Shown: positions 31,231-39,584 of the stretch, one piece after another | Numbering within the stretch: the first letter of the stretch is position 1 | Layout: each line of letters opens with the position of its first letter | DNA from: Minisyncoccota bacterium | GTDB lineage: Bacteria; Patescibacteriota; Microgenomatia; PFEM01; JAFGMK01 | NCBI GenBank assembly: GCA_016927565.1 | Contig: JAFGMK010000008.1 | Span: forward strand, 65,115-106,473 | Direction of reading: 5' to 3' | DNA: 41,359 nt | Translations under genes and position numbers: made by a program | The notes under the pieces: generated by a model | The model's input: only the letters and a program-made list of their open reading frames with translations | The model's database searches: none | What the model was told of the DNA's origin: nothing

Positions 31231-31355
31231 GATTTAAATAGATTAGTAATTATTCACGCTCGCGGATTTCTCTTTTGGAACCGGCGGGAATCCGGTTGTC
31301 AAAGAAACTGAGCCATTACCTGAATTATAACACCCGGGGAATATTTAAAAACCTA

Positions 31356-31370
31356 TGGTAGAATGAGAAG
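31356..31370 (+). promoter_or_regulatory. Extended -10 for leaderless ruvC
   Basis: TGGTAGAAT (31356-31364) is an extended -10, and the ATG at 31371 follows by exactly 6 bases. A small hairpin, AACCGG/CCGGTT at about 31279-31297, lies upstream in the gap. Confidence 0.6.
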
Positions 31371-31850
31371 ATGATTGTTTTGGGGATTGATCCGGGGATT
31401 GCTCTGACCGGCTGGGGATTAGTCAGAAAAAAAGCAAATCCCGAACTGATTAACTTTGGCTGTATTAAAACTCTGCCTGAAGTTCCTTCCCAGGAAAGGC
31501 TTTTTAAAATTTTTGAAGATTTGGAAAAGATTATCAAAGACTATCGGCCGAAGATAATGGTAGCGGAAAAACTTTTTTTTAACACTAATGCTAAAACTGC
31601 TTTAGCGGTCGGTGAAGCCAGAGGAGTGATAAAGATTTGTGCAGTCAGAAACCGCCTTCCTCTGGTAGAGTTTACTCCCCTTCAGGTTAAAAACAGTCTG
31701 ACCGGGTACGGTCGGGCGGAAAAAAAGCAGATTCAGGCAATGGTCAAGATTTTGCTTGGGCTTTCTGAGATTCCCCAGCCGGATGATGCGGCGGATGCGC
31801 TGGCGGTTGCTTTAACTTATTGCTTTTATCACCCAAATTTGGAAAAATGA
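31371..31850 (+). CDS. ruvC: Holliday junction resolvase RuvC
   Basis: A 159-residue endonuclease that cuts Holliday junctions in pairs. The four acidic catalytic residues are visible: Asp7 (VLGIDPGIALTGWG), Glu66 (VAEKLFF), and Asp138/139 with Asp142 (PDDAADALA). Length is normal. It starts the ruvC-ruvA-ruvB order with 9 bases to ruvA. The -10 six bases before the start suggests a leaderless message for the whole operon. Cytoplasmic. Confidence 0.97.
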   Translation: MIVLGIDPGIALTGWGLVRKKANPELINFGCIKTLPEVPSQERLFKIFEDLEKIIKDYRPKIMVAEKLFFNTNAKTALAVGEARGVIKICAVRNRLPLVEFTPLQVKNSLTGYGRAEKKQIQAMVKILLGLSEIPQPDDAADALAVALTYCFYHPNLEK

Positions 31851-31859
31851 GAAAGAGCG

Positions 31860-32432
31860 ATGATTGGTTATTTAAAAGGAAAAATTCTGGAAAAGGATCC
31901 GGAAAGGCTTTTGCTGTTGGTAGACGTGGCCGGAGTGGGTTTTTTAATGGCTGTGCCGGATTATGTTTGGCAGAAGAGTGTTAAAGGCGAGGAAAAAGCC
32001 TTTTTGGTTTATACTCATCTTCGCCAGGATGAAATTTCTCTTTACGGTTTTTTGAAGCCGGCCGACAAAGAGATCTTTGTAAAAATGATTTCGGTTTCCG
32101 GCATCGGGCCTCGTTTAGGTTTGGCGATTCTCTCATCCGGCCGTGGGTCTCAGCGGATTATCAAAGCTATCAGCGAGGCGGAAGTTGACTTTTTTGTAGC
32201 GGTCAAGGGGTTGGGCAAAAAAAGCGCCCAAAGGTTGATCGTTGATTTAAAAGAGCAAATAGGCGGCTTGAAAGAATTGGAATTTGAAACCGAGCAAGAT
32301 CAGGATCTTCTTGAGGCTTTGAAGGGGCTTGGTTTCTCCAAAGAAGAGATTAAAAAATCAATAAAGGGAATCAGCAGAGAATTGCCTCTGGAGGAAAAAC
32401 TCCGTCGAGCCTTAAAGCAGTCACATGAGTAA
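31860..32432 (+). CDS. ruvA: Holliday junction branch-migration protein RuvA
   Basis: A 190-residue protein that binds four-way junctions as a tetramer. The OB domain is at the N-terminus ([19 protein letters not shown], then [11 protein letters not shown] and [13 protein letters not shown]), followed by the two helix-hairpin-helix units, [16 protein letters not shown] and [21 protein letters not shown], and the C-terminal domain that contacts RuvB ([19 protein letters not shown]). Its end overlaps ruvB by 8 bases. Confidence 0.96.
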   Translation: MIGYLKGKILEKDPERLLLLVDVAGVGFLMAVPDYVWQKSVKGEEKAFLVYTHLRQDEISLYGFLKPADKEIFVKMISVSGIGPRLGLAILSSGRGSQRIIKAISEAEVDFFVAVKGLGKKSAQRLIVDLKEQIGGLKELEFETEQDQDLLEALKGLGFSKEEIKKSIKGISRELPLEEKLRRALKQSHE

Positions 32433-33447
32433 AAAGATGCCGCTTGAAACAATCAATCAGGAAGAAGTTTTTGAAGAAAGTTTGAGACCCAAAAAGATGG
32501 ATCAGTTTTTGGGACAGGAGAAAATTAAGCAGAAATTGGGAATTTTTATTCAGGCAACACAAAAAAGAAAGGAGCCGCTTGATCATCTCCTTTTATACGG
32601 GCCGCCGGGTTTAGGCAAAAGCACTCTTGCACATTTGGTTGCGGCTGAGCTGGGGGTTAATATTCGGGTAACTTCAGGCCCGGCAATTGAGCGGAGTGGA
32701 GATCTGGCCAGTATTCTTACCAATCTTTCTGAAGGAGAGATTCTTTTTATTGATGAGGTTCATCGTTTGAACAAGCCGGTTGAGGAGTCTTTATATCCGG
32801 CCATGGAAGATTATTGTCTGGATATAATTCTCGGCAAGGGTCCTTCAGCCAGGACGGTCCGGCTGGAATTGCCTAAGTTCACTATTGTAGCGGCGACAAC
32901 CCGGATTGGGCTGTTATCTTCGCCGATGCGGGATCGGTTCGGAGCCATTTTTAGAATGGAATTTTATTCAAATGAGGCTTTGGCTAAGATTCTGGAGCGA
33001 TCCGCTAAAATTCTGAAGGTTTCCTTAGAGTCCGAATCGGCTTTAATTCTGGCCGGCCGTTCCCGGGGAACACCCAGAATTGCCAATCGGATTTTAAAAA
33101 GAGTCAGGGATTTTGCTCAAATCAAAAATCAGGGAGTGATCGACCGGCCGATTCTTAATGAGGCATTGTCAGTTTTGGAGATAGACGAGTTTGGTCTTGA
33201 CAAAGCTGATCGGGATTATCTGACAGCACTTTGTCTGGACCATCAGGGCGGCCCGGTTGGGGTGGAAACTTTGGCGGTAACAATTTCCGAAGATACAGGG
33301 ACAGTTGAAGAGGTAATTGAGCCCTTTTTAATGCAGCGGGGTTTTTTGAAAAGAACCCGGAAAGGCCGGGTGGCTACTCCCAGGGCTTTTAAACATTTAA
33401 AATTACCGTTGTCAAAACAAGAACAGGGCAGACTTTTCAGCGCTTGA
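32425..33447 (+). CDS. ruvB: Holliday junction branch-migration helicase RuvB
   Basis: A 340-residue AAA+ motor that drives branch migration with RuvA. Key parts: Walker [16 protein letters not shown] (57-70), Walker [11 protein letters not shown], sensor 1 [19 protein letters not shown] with the arginine finger, and the C-terminal winged helix ending [11 protein letters not shown]. Length is typical. It overlaps ruvA by 8 bases and is followed after 9 bases by a small anchored protein. Confidence 0.97.
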   Translation: MSKKMPLETINQEEVFEESLRPKKMDQFLGQEKIKQKLGIFIQATQKRKEPLDHLLLYGPPGLGKSTLAHLVAAELGVNIRVTSGPAIERSGDLASILTNLSEGEILFIDEVHRLNKPVEESLYPAMEDYCLDIILGKGPSARTVRLELPKFTIVAATTRIGLLSSPMRDRFGAIFRMEFYSNEALAKILERSAKILKVSLESESALILAGRSRGTPRIANRILKRVRDFAQIKNQGVIDRPILNEALSVLEIDEFGLDKADRDYLTALCLDHQGGPVGVETLAVTISEDTGTVEEVIEPFLMQRGFLKRTRKGRVATPRAFKHLKLPLSKQEQGRLFSA

Positions 33448-33456
33448 TTTTTTAAA

Positions 33457-33981
33457 ATGAAAAAGAAAAACCAGTCAAAACAAACAGTCCGGCCGGGAAG
33501 GCTTTTCGGGATTACTTTTTTACTCTTAATCTTAGTCTTTTTTTTCTCACTGAGGGGGAAAAGACAAGATTCGGGTGACTGGCGGACATATCGGCATCCG
33601 GAGGCTGGTCTTAAATTCAATTACCCGAAAGAGTATGTGGTAACTCCGGGAGGCGGGGGAATTTATCTGGGTCAAGAGGGATTGCCGACCCTGCTTTATG
33701 TAAAGATAATAGAGAATGAACATCAACTTAATCCGAAGCAGTGGCTTGAAAGTCTGTGTGATGAATGCCGGCAGGAAATTGTAAAAAATCATCAGCTTTT
33801 GGAGCTGGAGTTCAATCATCTCCCGGCACTAAAATTAGTAAGGATCCAACCGCCGGGGACCGAAACGGAGTTTTTTTTTGTGATTGCCACGCCGGAAAGA
33901 ATTTATCATTTTAGTTTTAGCCCCGGACCTGAGGAGCAGGAGCTACCTGAAGCGATTTTGTCAAGTCTCCGGCTGTCTTAA
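33457..33981 (+). CDS. Membrane-anchored extracytoplasmic protein, unknown
   Basis: A 174-residue protein with one N-terminal transmembrane helix (about 15-32, FGITFLLLILVFFFSL) and a small globular part outside. WRTYRHPEAGLKFNYPKEYVV resembles the opening of PsbP-like or other small extracytoplasmic folds common in Patescibacteria; CDEC holds the only two cysteines. It lies 9 bases after ruvB and 26 before the L,D-transpeptidase, so it shares that transcript. No function can be given. Confidence 0.6.
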   Translation: MKKKNQSKQTVRPGRLFGITFLLLILVFFFSLRGKRQDSGDWRTYRHPEAGLKFNYPKEYVVTPGGGGIYLGQEGLPTLLYVKIIENEHQLNPKQWLESLCDECRQEIVKNHQLLELEFNHLPALKLVRIQPPGTETEFFFVIATPERIYHFSFSPGPEEQELPEAILSSLRLS

Positions 33982-34007
33982 AAAAAATTTATTAAAGGAA
34001 GAACTGA

Positions 34008-34709
34008 ATGGCTAAAAAGAAAAAAACAAATAAATCCGGGTTTAAAAGACTCTTTTTTTGGGGTCTGCTGCCGGCTTTGGTTTTGGCCGGTTTAGTGCTG
34101 GGATCTTCAATCAGATCGGTTAATCGGGAAAGCGATCGCTGGGTAAAAGAAACTGCTCTCTTAGGCGAATTTGATCCTGAGGCAAAAATTGCTTACTTTC
34201 AAAACGAATTAAGACATTTTGATTTTGAAGAAATTTTTCCGACCTCTCAAAGTCTGGCATTTAAAAAAGGTGCTGTTTTGGGAACTTCTGCGCCTGAGCG
34301 GTGGGTAGAGGTTGATCTCTCTGAGCAACGGCTTTTTGCCTATGAGGGTGATCAATTGGTTTGGGATTTTGCCGTTTCGACTGGAAAATGGGCAAAAACT
34401 CCGACGGGAGATTTTCGGGTTTGGCTGAAATTAAAATATACTAAGATGAGTGGCGGTTCAAAAGAGAAAAGAACCTATTACTATCTGCCGAATGTCCCCT
34501 ATGTGATGTATTTTTATCAGGGATATGGATTGCACGGAACTTACTGGCATCAAAATTTTGGCGAGCCGATGAGTCACGGTTGTGTCAACATGGCGACTCC
34601 GGAAGTAGAAAAAATATTTTATTGGAGCTCGCCGGTTTTACCTCCGGGTAAGAAGTCTGTCCGTGCTACTAAGGATAATCCGGGAATGAGGGTGGTTATT
34701 CATGATTAG
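34008..34709 (+). CDS. L,D-transpeptidase (YkuD family)
   Basis: A 233-residue enzyme outside the membrane, anchored by an N-terminal helix (about 13-32). The YkuD domain (about 98-215) has WVEVDLSEQRLFAYEGDQLV, FAVSTGKWAKTPTGDFRV and the catalytic LHGTYWH ... SHGCVNM, with His176, His190 and Cys192. It forms 3-3 or anchoring cross-links in peptidoglycan. AAAGGAAG at 33993-34000 sets the start. Last gene of the ruv-linked transcript; lon has its own promoter. Confidence 0.93.
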   Translation: MAKKKKTNKSGFKRLFFWGLLPALVLAGLVLGSSIRSVNRESDRWVKETALLGEFDPEAKIAYFQNELRHFDFEEIFPTSQSLAFKKGAVLGTSAPERWVEVDLSEQRLFAYEGDQLVWDFAVSTGKWAKTPTGDFRVWLKLKYTKMSGGSKEKRTYYYLPNVPYVMYFYQGYGLHGTYWHQNFGEPMSHGCVNMATPEVEKIFYWSSPVLPPGKKSVRATKDNPGMRVVIHD

Positions 34710-34712
34710 TGA

Positions 34713-34741
34713 TTGACAGCTAGCAGACTATATGCTAGACT
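34713..34741 (+). promoter_or_regulatory. lon promoter with inverted-repeat operator
   Basis: TTGACA (34713-34718), 17 bases, extended TGCTAGACT (-10 TAGACT at 34736-34741). The inverted repeat CTAGCA (34720-34725), 7 bases, TGCTAG (34733-34738) fills the spacer and overlaps the -10. It has the position of a heat-shock repressor site but is neither the CIRCE (HrcA) nor the HAIR (HspR) sequence. Confidence 0.7.
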
Positions 34742-34785
34742 GCCAAATTATGGAATCAGTTATTTGTTGTTAGGATTTTTTAATC

Positions 34786-37269
34786 ATGGCTTTATTGCTA
34801 GGAAAAAACAAATCGGATTTGAAGGATTCTTCAAAAAAACGCGGGCGGCAAAAAATTAGTTCTAATCATTTCTCGGATCTGCCTTTGGTGCCGGTAAGAG
34901 GAACCGTGATTTTTCCCCATACGGAGCTGGCTTTAACTTTTGGCCGGCCGCGGTCAATTGCTGCAGTTGAGGCGGCTTCTAAGAAAAATAACCTTCTTTG
35001 TCTGGTAAGTCAGAAAGACGCCCAGATTGATCGACCGGGAGAAAAAGATCTTTATTCGATTGGAACTCTGGCCAAAATCATCAGGCTTTACCCGGCTGAA
35101 GAAGCGGTTTACGCTCTGGTTAAAGGCTTAAGCCGGGTGGAGATTCGGGAGTTTACTCAGGATCAGCCTTTTTTTCGGGTCAAAGTGAAAATCCTGCCGG
35201 AGATTTTAACGGCTGATAACGAAACTCAGGCTCTGGCGGCTTATTTGAAGAGAAGCTTCAGGAAGGCGGTTAATTTAGGCAAATCAGTTGAGTTAACGAC
35301 AGTAATGAAGTTAATGACTTCAGAGATTGATTTATCGGAATTGGCTGATCAGATTGCGTTAGCATTGGATGTTTCAACTGAGGAGAAACAAGTCCTTTTA
35401 GAAACGCTTCAGGTTAAAAAAAGACTGGAAAAAGTAGTTAGTCTTATTTCCCATGAACTTAAAGTTTTAAGGCTGGAGCAAAAGATCGCGACCAAGACTA
35501 AAGATAAGTTTGAGAAATCAGCCCGAGAGGCAATGTTGAGAGAAAGGAAGAAGGTAATCGAAAAAGAATTGGGCGAGGCAGATGAAGAGGAGCAGGAAAC
35601 CAAAGAATTGAGACTTAAGATCAGAAAAGCAATGATGCCTCGGGAAGTAGTAGTCAAAGCTAAAAAAGAATTGAAAAGGCTTTCTCGCCTTTCGCCCAAT
35701 CATCCCGAGAAAGGCTACATCAGAACCTATCTTGATTGGCTGGTCGAATTACCCTGGTCTAAGTCAACTCCCAATAAGACCCGGATTGAAAAGGCGGCTA
35801 AAATTTTGGATGAAGACCATTATGGTTTGGATAAAATAAAAGAGAGAATTATCGAATATCTGGCGGTAATGAAGCTGAAAAGCCGGAATGAGACAGGGAA
35901 GCAGTCCAAACAAGTGAAAAAGAAATTATCTTCTGGACAAAGGAAAGAAGTGGGTGGCCCGACTATCCTTTGTTTTGTCGGCCCGCCGGGAGTGGGTAAA
36001 ACCTCAATCGGAAAGTCAATTGCCCGGGCTTTAGGGAGGAAATTTGTCCGGATGAGTTTGGGTGGAATCAGAGACGAAGCGGAAATCAGAGGCCATCGCC
36101 GGACCTATGTCGGTGCCATGCCGGGCCGAATTATTCAGGGAATTAAAAATGTCGGCACTCGCAATCCTGTCTTTATGCTTGATGAGATCGATAAAGTGGG
36201 GGCTGATTTTCGGGGTGATCCTTCGGCGGCCTTGCTTGAGGCTTTGGATCCGGAACAAAATTTTGAATTTTCCGATCATTATCTTGAGGTGCCCTTTGAT
36301 TTGACCGGAGTGATGTTTATTACCACGGCGAATGTTCTTCATACAATTCCGCCGGCTTTGAGAGACCGGATGGAGGTGATCCGTTTTCCCGGCTATACCG
36401 AAGACGAGAAATTTTTTATCGCCAAGAAATTTCTGTGGACCAAACAGCTGAAAGCCAATGGTTTGGGGGAAAAAGAAGTGGCGATCTTAGATGAGGTTTT
36501 AAAAGAGATAATTTCCCGTTATACCCGGGAGGCGGGGGTAAGAGATTTGGAAAGAAATTTGGCTGCTATTTGTCGGAAGCTGGCACGGAAGACGGCTGAG
36601 GGAAAGAAAATGATTAAAGCAGTTGCCAGAACTGATATGAGAAAGTTCCTGGGCCCGACTAAGTTTACTCCGGTTCTGGCGGAAAAAAAGGATGAGGTGG
36701 GAATGGCGACTGGCTTGGCCTATACTGAGGCCGGCGGTGATGTTTTGTTTATTGAAGTAGCTTTGATGCCGGGAAAAGGAAGTTTGCTTTTGACGGGCAA
36801 ATTGGGCAAGGTAATGAAGGAATCGGCCAAAGCGGCTTTTTCCTATGTCAGAAGCCGCTGGCAGGAGTTGGGGCTGAAAAAGGATTTTTACAAAAGCTTG
36901 GATATCCACATTCATGTTCCTGAAGGAGCGACTCCTAAAGACGGGCCTTCGGCCGGGATTGCGATTGCTTCGGCTCTGATTTCGGCTTTTACAAAACAGC
37001 CGACTTTTAAAGATGTTGGTTTAACCGGAGAGATTACCCTTAGAGGCCGGGTTCTGGAGGTGGGAGGGATTAAAGAAAAGGTCATTGCCGCTCATCGGGC
37101 CGGTCTGAAAACGGTGATTTTGCCGAAGGAAAACAAGAAAGATCTGGAAGATGTTCCCAAAAAAGTCTTAAAGGATATTAAGTTTATTTATGTTTCCCAC
37201 ATGGATCAAGTTCTGAAAGTAGCGATTAAACCGGCAAGCAAAACTTCAAGGCAGTCTCCGGCCAACTGA
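34786..37269 (+). CDS. lon: ATP-dependent protease Lon
   Basis: An 827-residue LonA protease that degrades damaged and regulatory proteins in the cytoplasm. The N-terminal substrate domain starts [19 protein letters not shown]; the AAA+ domain has Walker [17 protein letters not shown] (near 400), Walker [10 protein letters not shown], and [17 protein letters not shown]; the C-terminal protease has the catalytic Ser in [12 protein letters not shown] (near 721) and Lys in [14 protein letters not shown] (near 763). About 20 extra basic residues precede Walker A ([17 protein letters not shown]). It has its own promoter and no strong ribosome site. Confidence 0.97.
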   Translation: MALLLGKNKSDLKDSSKKRGRQKISSNHFSDLPLVPVRGTVIFPHTELALTFGRPRSIAAVEAASKKNNLLCLVSQKDAQIDRPGEKDLYSIGTLAKIIRLYPAEEAVYALVKGLSRVEIREFTQDQPFFRVKVKILPEILTADNETQALAAYLKRSFRKAVNLGKSVELTTVMKLMTSEIDLSELADQIALALDVSTEEKQVLLETLQVKKRLEKVVSLISHELKVLRLEQKIATKTKDKFEKSAREAMLRERKKVIEKELGEADEEEQETKELRLKIRKAMMPREVVVKAKKELKRLSRLSPNHPEKGYIRTYLDWLVELPWSKSTPNKTRIEKAAKILDEDHYGLDKIKERIIEYLAVMKLKSRNETGKQSKQVKKKLSSGQRKEVGGPTILCFVGPPGVGKTSIGKSIARALGRKFVRMSLGGIRDEAEIRGHRRTYVGAMPGRIIQGIKNVGTRNPVFMLDEIDKVGADFRGDPSAALLEALDPEQNFEFSDHYLEVPFDLTGVMFITTANVLHTIPPALRDRMEVIRFPGYTEDEKFFIAKKFLWTKQLKANGLGEKEVAILDEVLKEIISRYTREAGVRDLERNLAAICRKLARKTAEGKKMIKAVARTDMRKFLGPTKFTPVLAEKKDEVGMATGLAYTEAGGDVLFIEVALMPGKGSLLLTGKLGKVMKESAKAAFSYVRSRWQELGLKKDFYKSLDIHIHVPEGATPKDGPSAGIAIASALISAFTKQPTFKDVGLTGEITLRGRVLEVGGIKEKVIAAHRAGLKTVILPKENKKDLEDVPKKVLKDIKFIYVSHMDQVLKVAIKPASKTSRQSPAN

Positions 37270-37292
37270 AGTTGTGGTGAATTATTTCAGTT

Positions 37293-37805
37293 TTAAACTT
37301 CCCTGAAGAGGGCTGGTTTTCTTAAAGCCGGACAAATGATCAGGCCCAAGCCGATTCCCAGGACCCCCAGGGTGGGAATCAAGAAACCGCTTGTCGGCAT
37401 TGCCGCCGGAGTGCCTGTTTCACTACTGACAGGTGCTCCCAATTCGGAAGGGCCGCTTGATCCGGTGGTTAGAGTGAAAGAAATCGTTGTTCCTTCTGAG
37501 GTAAAGATCAGATTATGGTCAGCATTAGCCAAAGCTTCGGGTGGTAGCCAGCTCCATTGTTCGCTGGCATTGACTGTTGTAGAATAAGAGGTGCCGTCAA
37601 GGGTGACACTCACGCTGGCGCCATTGGTACCGGTTCCGGAAAAGGTTGGTTGATTGCCGGTGTACCACATTTGCGAATAAATTTGCGAAGAAACATCAAG
37701 GGCGCCAATTGAGTTAAGTTTAAACTCGGCGGCGCAAATCGGGGAAGTGAAAATCAGGAAATTAATCAAAAGAAAACTGAAAACAACGGGCAGTTTAAAT
37801 TTCAT
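37293..37805 (-). CDS. Secreted protein with Ig-like segment and sorting-signal-like C-terminus
   Basis: A 170-residue protein with a signal peptide (MKFKLPVVFSFLLINFLIF, then CAAE), a beta-rich middle (TFSGTGTNGASVSVTLDGTSYS, with YSTTVNASEQWSW) of the bacterial Ig-like type, a low-complexity linker (about 115-135) and a C-terminal transmembrane helix preceded by MPTSG and followed by Arg/Lys. That P-T-S-G, helix, basic tail layout resembles sortase-type signals, though it is not LPxTG. GGAGAGG before the ATG is a good ribosome site. Converges with lon; 23 bases between stops. Confidence 0.65.
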   Translation of the reverse strand: MKFKLPVVFSFLLINFLIFTSPICAAEFKLNSIGALDVSSQIYSQMWYTGNQPTFSGTGTNGASVSVTLDGTSYSTTVNASEQWSWLPPEALANADHNLIFTSEGTTISFTLTTGSSGPSELGAPVSSETGTPAAMPTSGFLIPTLGVLGIGLGLIICPALRKPALFREV

Positions 37806-37873
37806 TTCCTCTCCTTTAAATCAAATTAGGTTAGATTATATCCATTAAATACTGGTTTGATTGGGATGTCAAG

Positions 37874-39583
37874 ATGAAGGCAAAAAGGCGTTTACTCAGT
37901 TTCTTTGGCAATCCGGGGTTATTCGATTCCGGATCGAAATCTGCAGACGGTCGGGGGTCGTTACCTTTGTCAAAGAATATGAGTAATTACGCGGAAAGAC
38001 AAGTCAGATTGGCGGGTAAGGTAATTTCGATTAAAAATGCCCTGATATGTTTTTTAATTGGCTTCCTGGCTTTTGCTCTTAGATTCTTTCCCACCTTTCT
38101 GGCCTGGTTAAAGAGAGGTGAAAAAGTTTTCATCGGAACCAACTCGCTTTTGACCCAGGAGGATGTTTGGGTTTACCTGGGCGACATTATGGTGGGTAAA
38201 AAGGGCCACCTCCTTTTGAGGCCCCTTTTTGGCTCCGGTTTATCAAAGCCGCTTTGGGTTAAGCTCCAATATGTCTACCTCGGACACTTGGCTCGGTTTC
38301 TAAAACTGTCTCCCGAGCCGGTGATGATTTTAGCCTCTTTTTTCCTGACTATTCTTTTGGCCTTATTTCTTTATATTTTTAGCCGCTTATTTTTTTCAAA
38401 AAATGGTTGGCGTTTTTTAGCTGTGGCTATGGTTTTGCTAATCGCCCCTTTTGAAGGTTTTTTTCAAGCGGAGGCCTCAACCTACCTTTCTTTGCTGATG
38501 CCTCATTTTGTCTTGGTCCACCTTTGCCTAATTCTACTCATTTATCTTTTTTTACTAAAAACCTGGCCAAAACCAAGGGCCTTTTTTTATTTTTTTGGCT
38601 TCCTGGCAGGTTTTTTTCTTTCCTTGGTCCATTTTTTTATGACCGGGTTGGTTATTTTTATCTTTGTTTTAGGGATGATTTTTTGGCCGATTTTCAGAAA
38701 AAAAGAAAATATTTACTTATCAGGCCTTCTCTTCTTAGTCTTTCTGCCTTTTTTTATCCTTATTATGCCGACTTTGATAAATAATTCTTTTTTTGGTGGC
38801 TGGGATGAGGGGTATCGGGTCACTTTCTCAGAATTGCTTTACAATCTGATTCCTTTTATTCCCCTGCTTGGCCTTTCTTTTAAACCGGCTAAAAAAGACC
38901 CTAAGATCGCCTTTTTGGTTTTAACTTTTTTAACTCAAGCCGGGCTTTGCCTTTTATTGCCGGTTCCGGCGGCTCAAATCAGAAGCCGCCAGCGCTTTTT
39001 CGAAGGGGCCTGGATCTGGGTTAATCTTCTTTCTCTAATCGGGTTTTATTCCCTTTGGCAGCAACTCCGAAAAGGGATTCAGCCGGTTTATCTAAAAATT
39101 GTTTTTTTGATCTGTTCCCCCCTTTTTTTAAGCGGTAATTTAGGCGTTCTTTCGGCTGAGTTGGGTTGGATCAGACCAGAAAATGTCCGGCTCTATGCCA
39201 CTCGGGCTGAAGCCTTGGCCTGGCAATTTTTAGAAGCGCGATGTGATTTTTCTCAGGTGGTTTACGCCAGTTTGCCGCGGGGGATTTATCTTCCTTCAAA
39301 GACCGGCTGCCGGAGTTTTATCGGCCAGCGGAGCGAAACTCCGAACTATAAAACTGAATTCTTTAAACAGAAATCGATTTTGGCCGGTGAGGTTGGACCG
39401 GATCAGTTAGCTGATTATTTTAAAGAAAAGAAAATTGATTATATTTTCTTCTCCAGTCGGGAAAACGAATCAGCGGGGATGGAGCCGGTAGGGGGTTTTA
39501 GAGAAATTTACGGAAACGAGGAGTTTGTCATTTACGAAGTAAATTCACCCCCGGGGCGTCTTTATCTTTCACCCCAGGGGTGA
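37874..39583 (+). CDS. Multi-pass membrane protein, GT-C glycosyltransferase-like, tandem copy 1
   Basis: A 569-residue protein with about 11 transmembrane segments from residue 55 to 410 and a C-terminal soluble domain outside. The first loop (LAWLKRGEKVFIGTNSLLTQ with EDVWVYLGDIMVGKKG) is acidic, as in GT-C enzymes that use polyprenyl-linked sugars; this is a fold-level guess. The C-terminal domain carries RCDFSQVVYASLPRGIYLP and KTGCRS, also in copy 2. The N-terminal 35 residues match copy 2 in pattern (SGS...GSLP), which supports the ATG at 37874. Copy 1 has a short 3' duplication that adds RLYLSPQG. The stop overlaps the next start (GTGA). Confidence 0.6.
   Translation: MKAKRRLLSFFGNPGLFDSGSKSADGRGSLPLSKNMSNYAERQVRLAGKVISIKNALICFLIGFLAFALRFFPTFLAWLKRGEKVFIGTNSLLTQEDVWVYLGDIMVGKKGHLLLRPLFGSGLSKPLWVKLQYVYLGHLARFLKLSPEPVMILASFFLTILLALFLYIFSRLFFSKNGWRFLAVAMVLLIAPFEGFFQAEASTYLSLLMPHFVLVHLCLILLIYLFLLKTWPKPRAFFYFFGFLAGFFLSLVHFFMTGLVIFIFVLGMIFWPIFRKKENIYLSGLLFLVFLPFFILIMPTLINNSFFGGWDEGYRVTFSELLYNLIPFIPLLGLSFKPAKKDPKIAFLVLTFLTQAGLCLLLPVPAAQIRSRQRFFEGAWIWVNLLSLIGFYSLWQQLRKGIQPVYLKIVFLICSPLFLSGNLGVLSAELGWIRPENVRLYATRAEALAWQFLEARCDFSQVVYASLPRGIYLPSKTGCRSFIGQRSETPNYKTEFFKQKSILAGEVGPDQLADYFKEKKIDYIFFSSRENESAGMEPVGGFREIYGNEEFVIYEVNSPPGRLYLSPQG
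39514..39556 (+). repeat. 43-bp direct repeat at the 3' end of copy 1
   Basis: These 43 bases, coding for NEEFVIYEVNSPPG, are identical to 41154-41196 at the 3' end of copy 2. After it, TTCACCCC..GGGG appears a second time (39568-39580), which explains the extra eight residues. Confidence 0.9.
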
Positions 39584-39584
39584 A
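39568..39584. repeat. Perfect palindrome over the copy 1 / copy 2 junction
   Basis: TTCACCCC, A, GGGGTGAA. The same arms with C in the centre lie at 41184-41200. Each covers the stop of one gene and the GTG start of the next. Confidence 0.85.

Noticed and set aside
34720-34738. CIRCE element of HrcA in front of lon
   Set aside because: Arms and spacing differ (CTAGCA-N7-TGCTAG against TTAGCACTC-N9-GAGTGCTAA).
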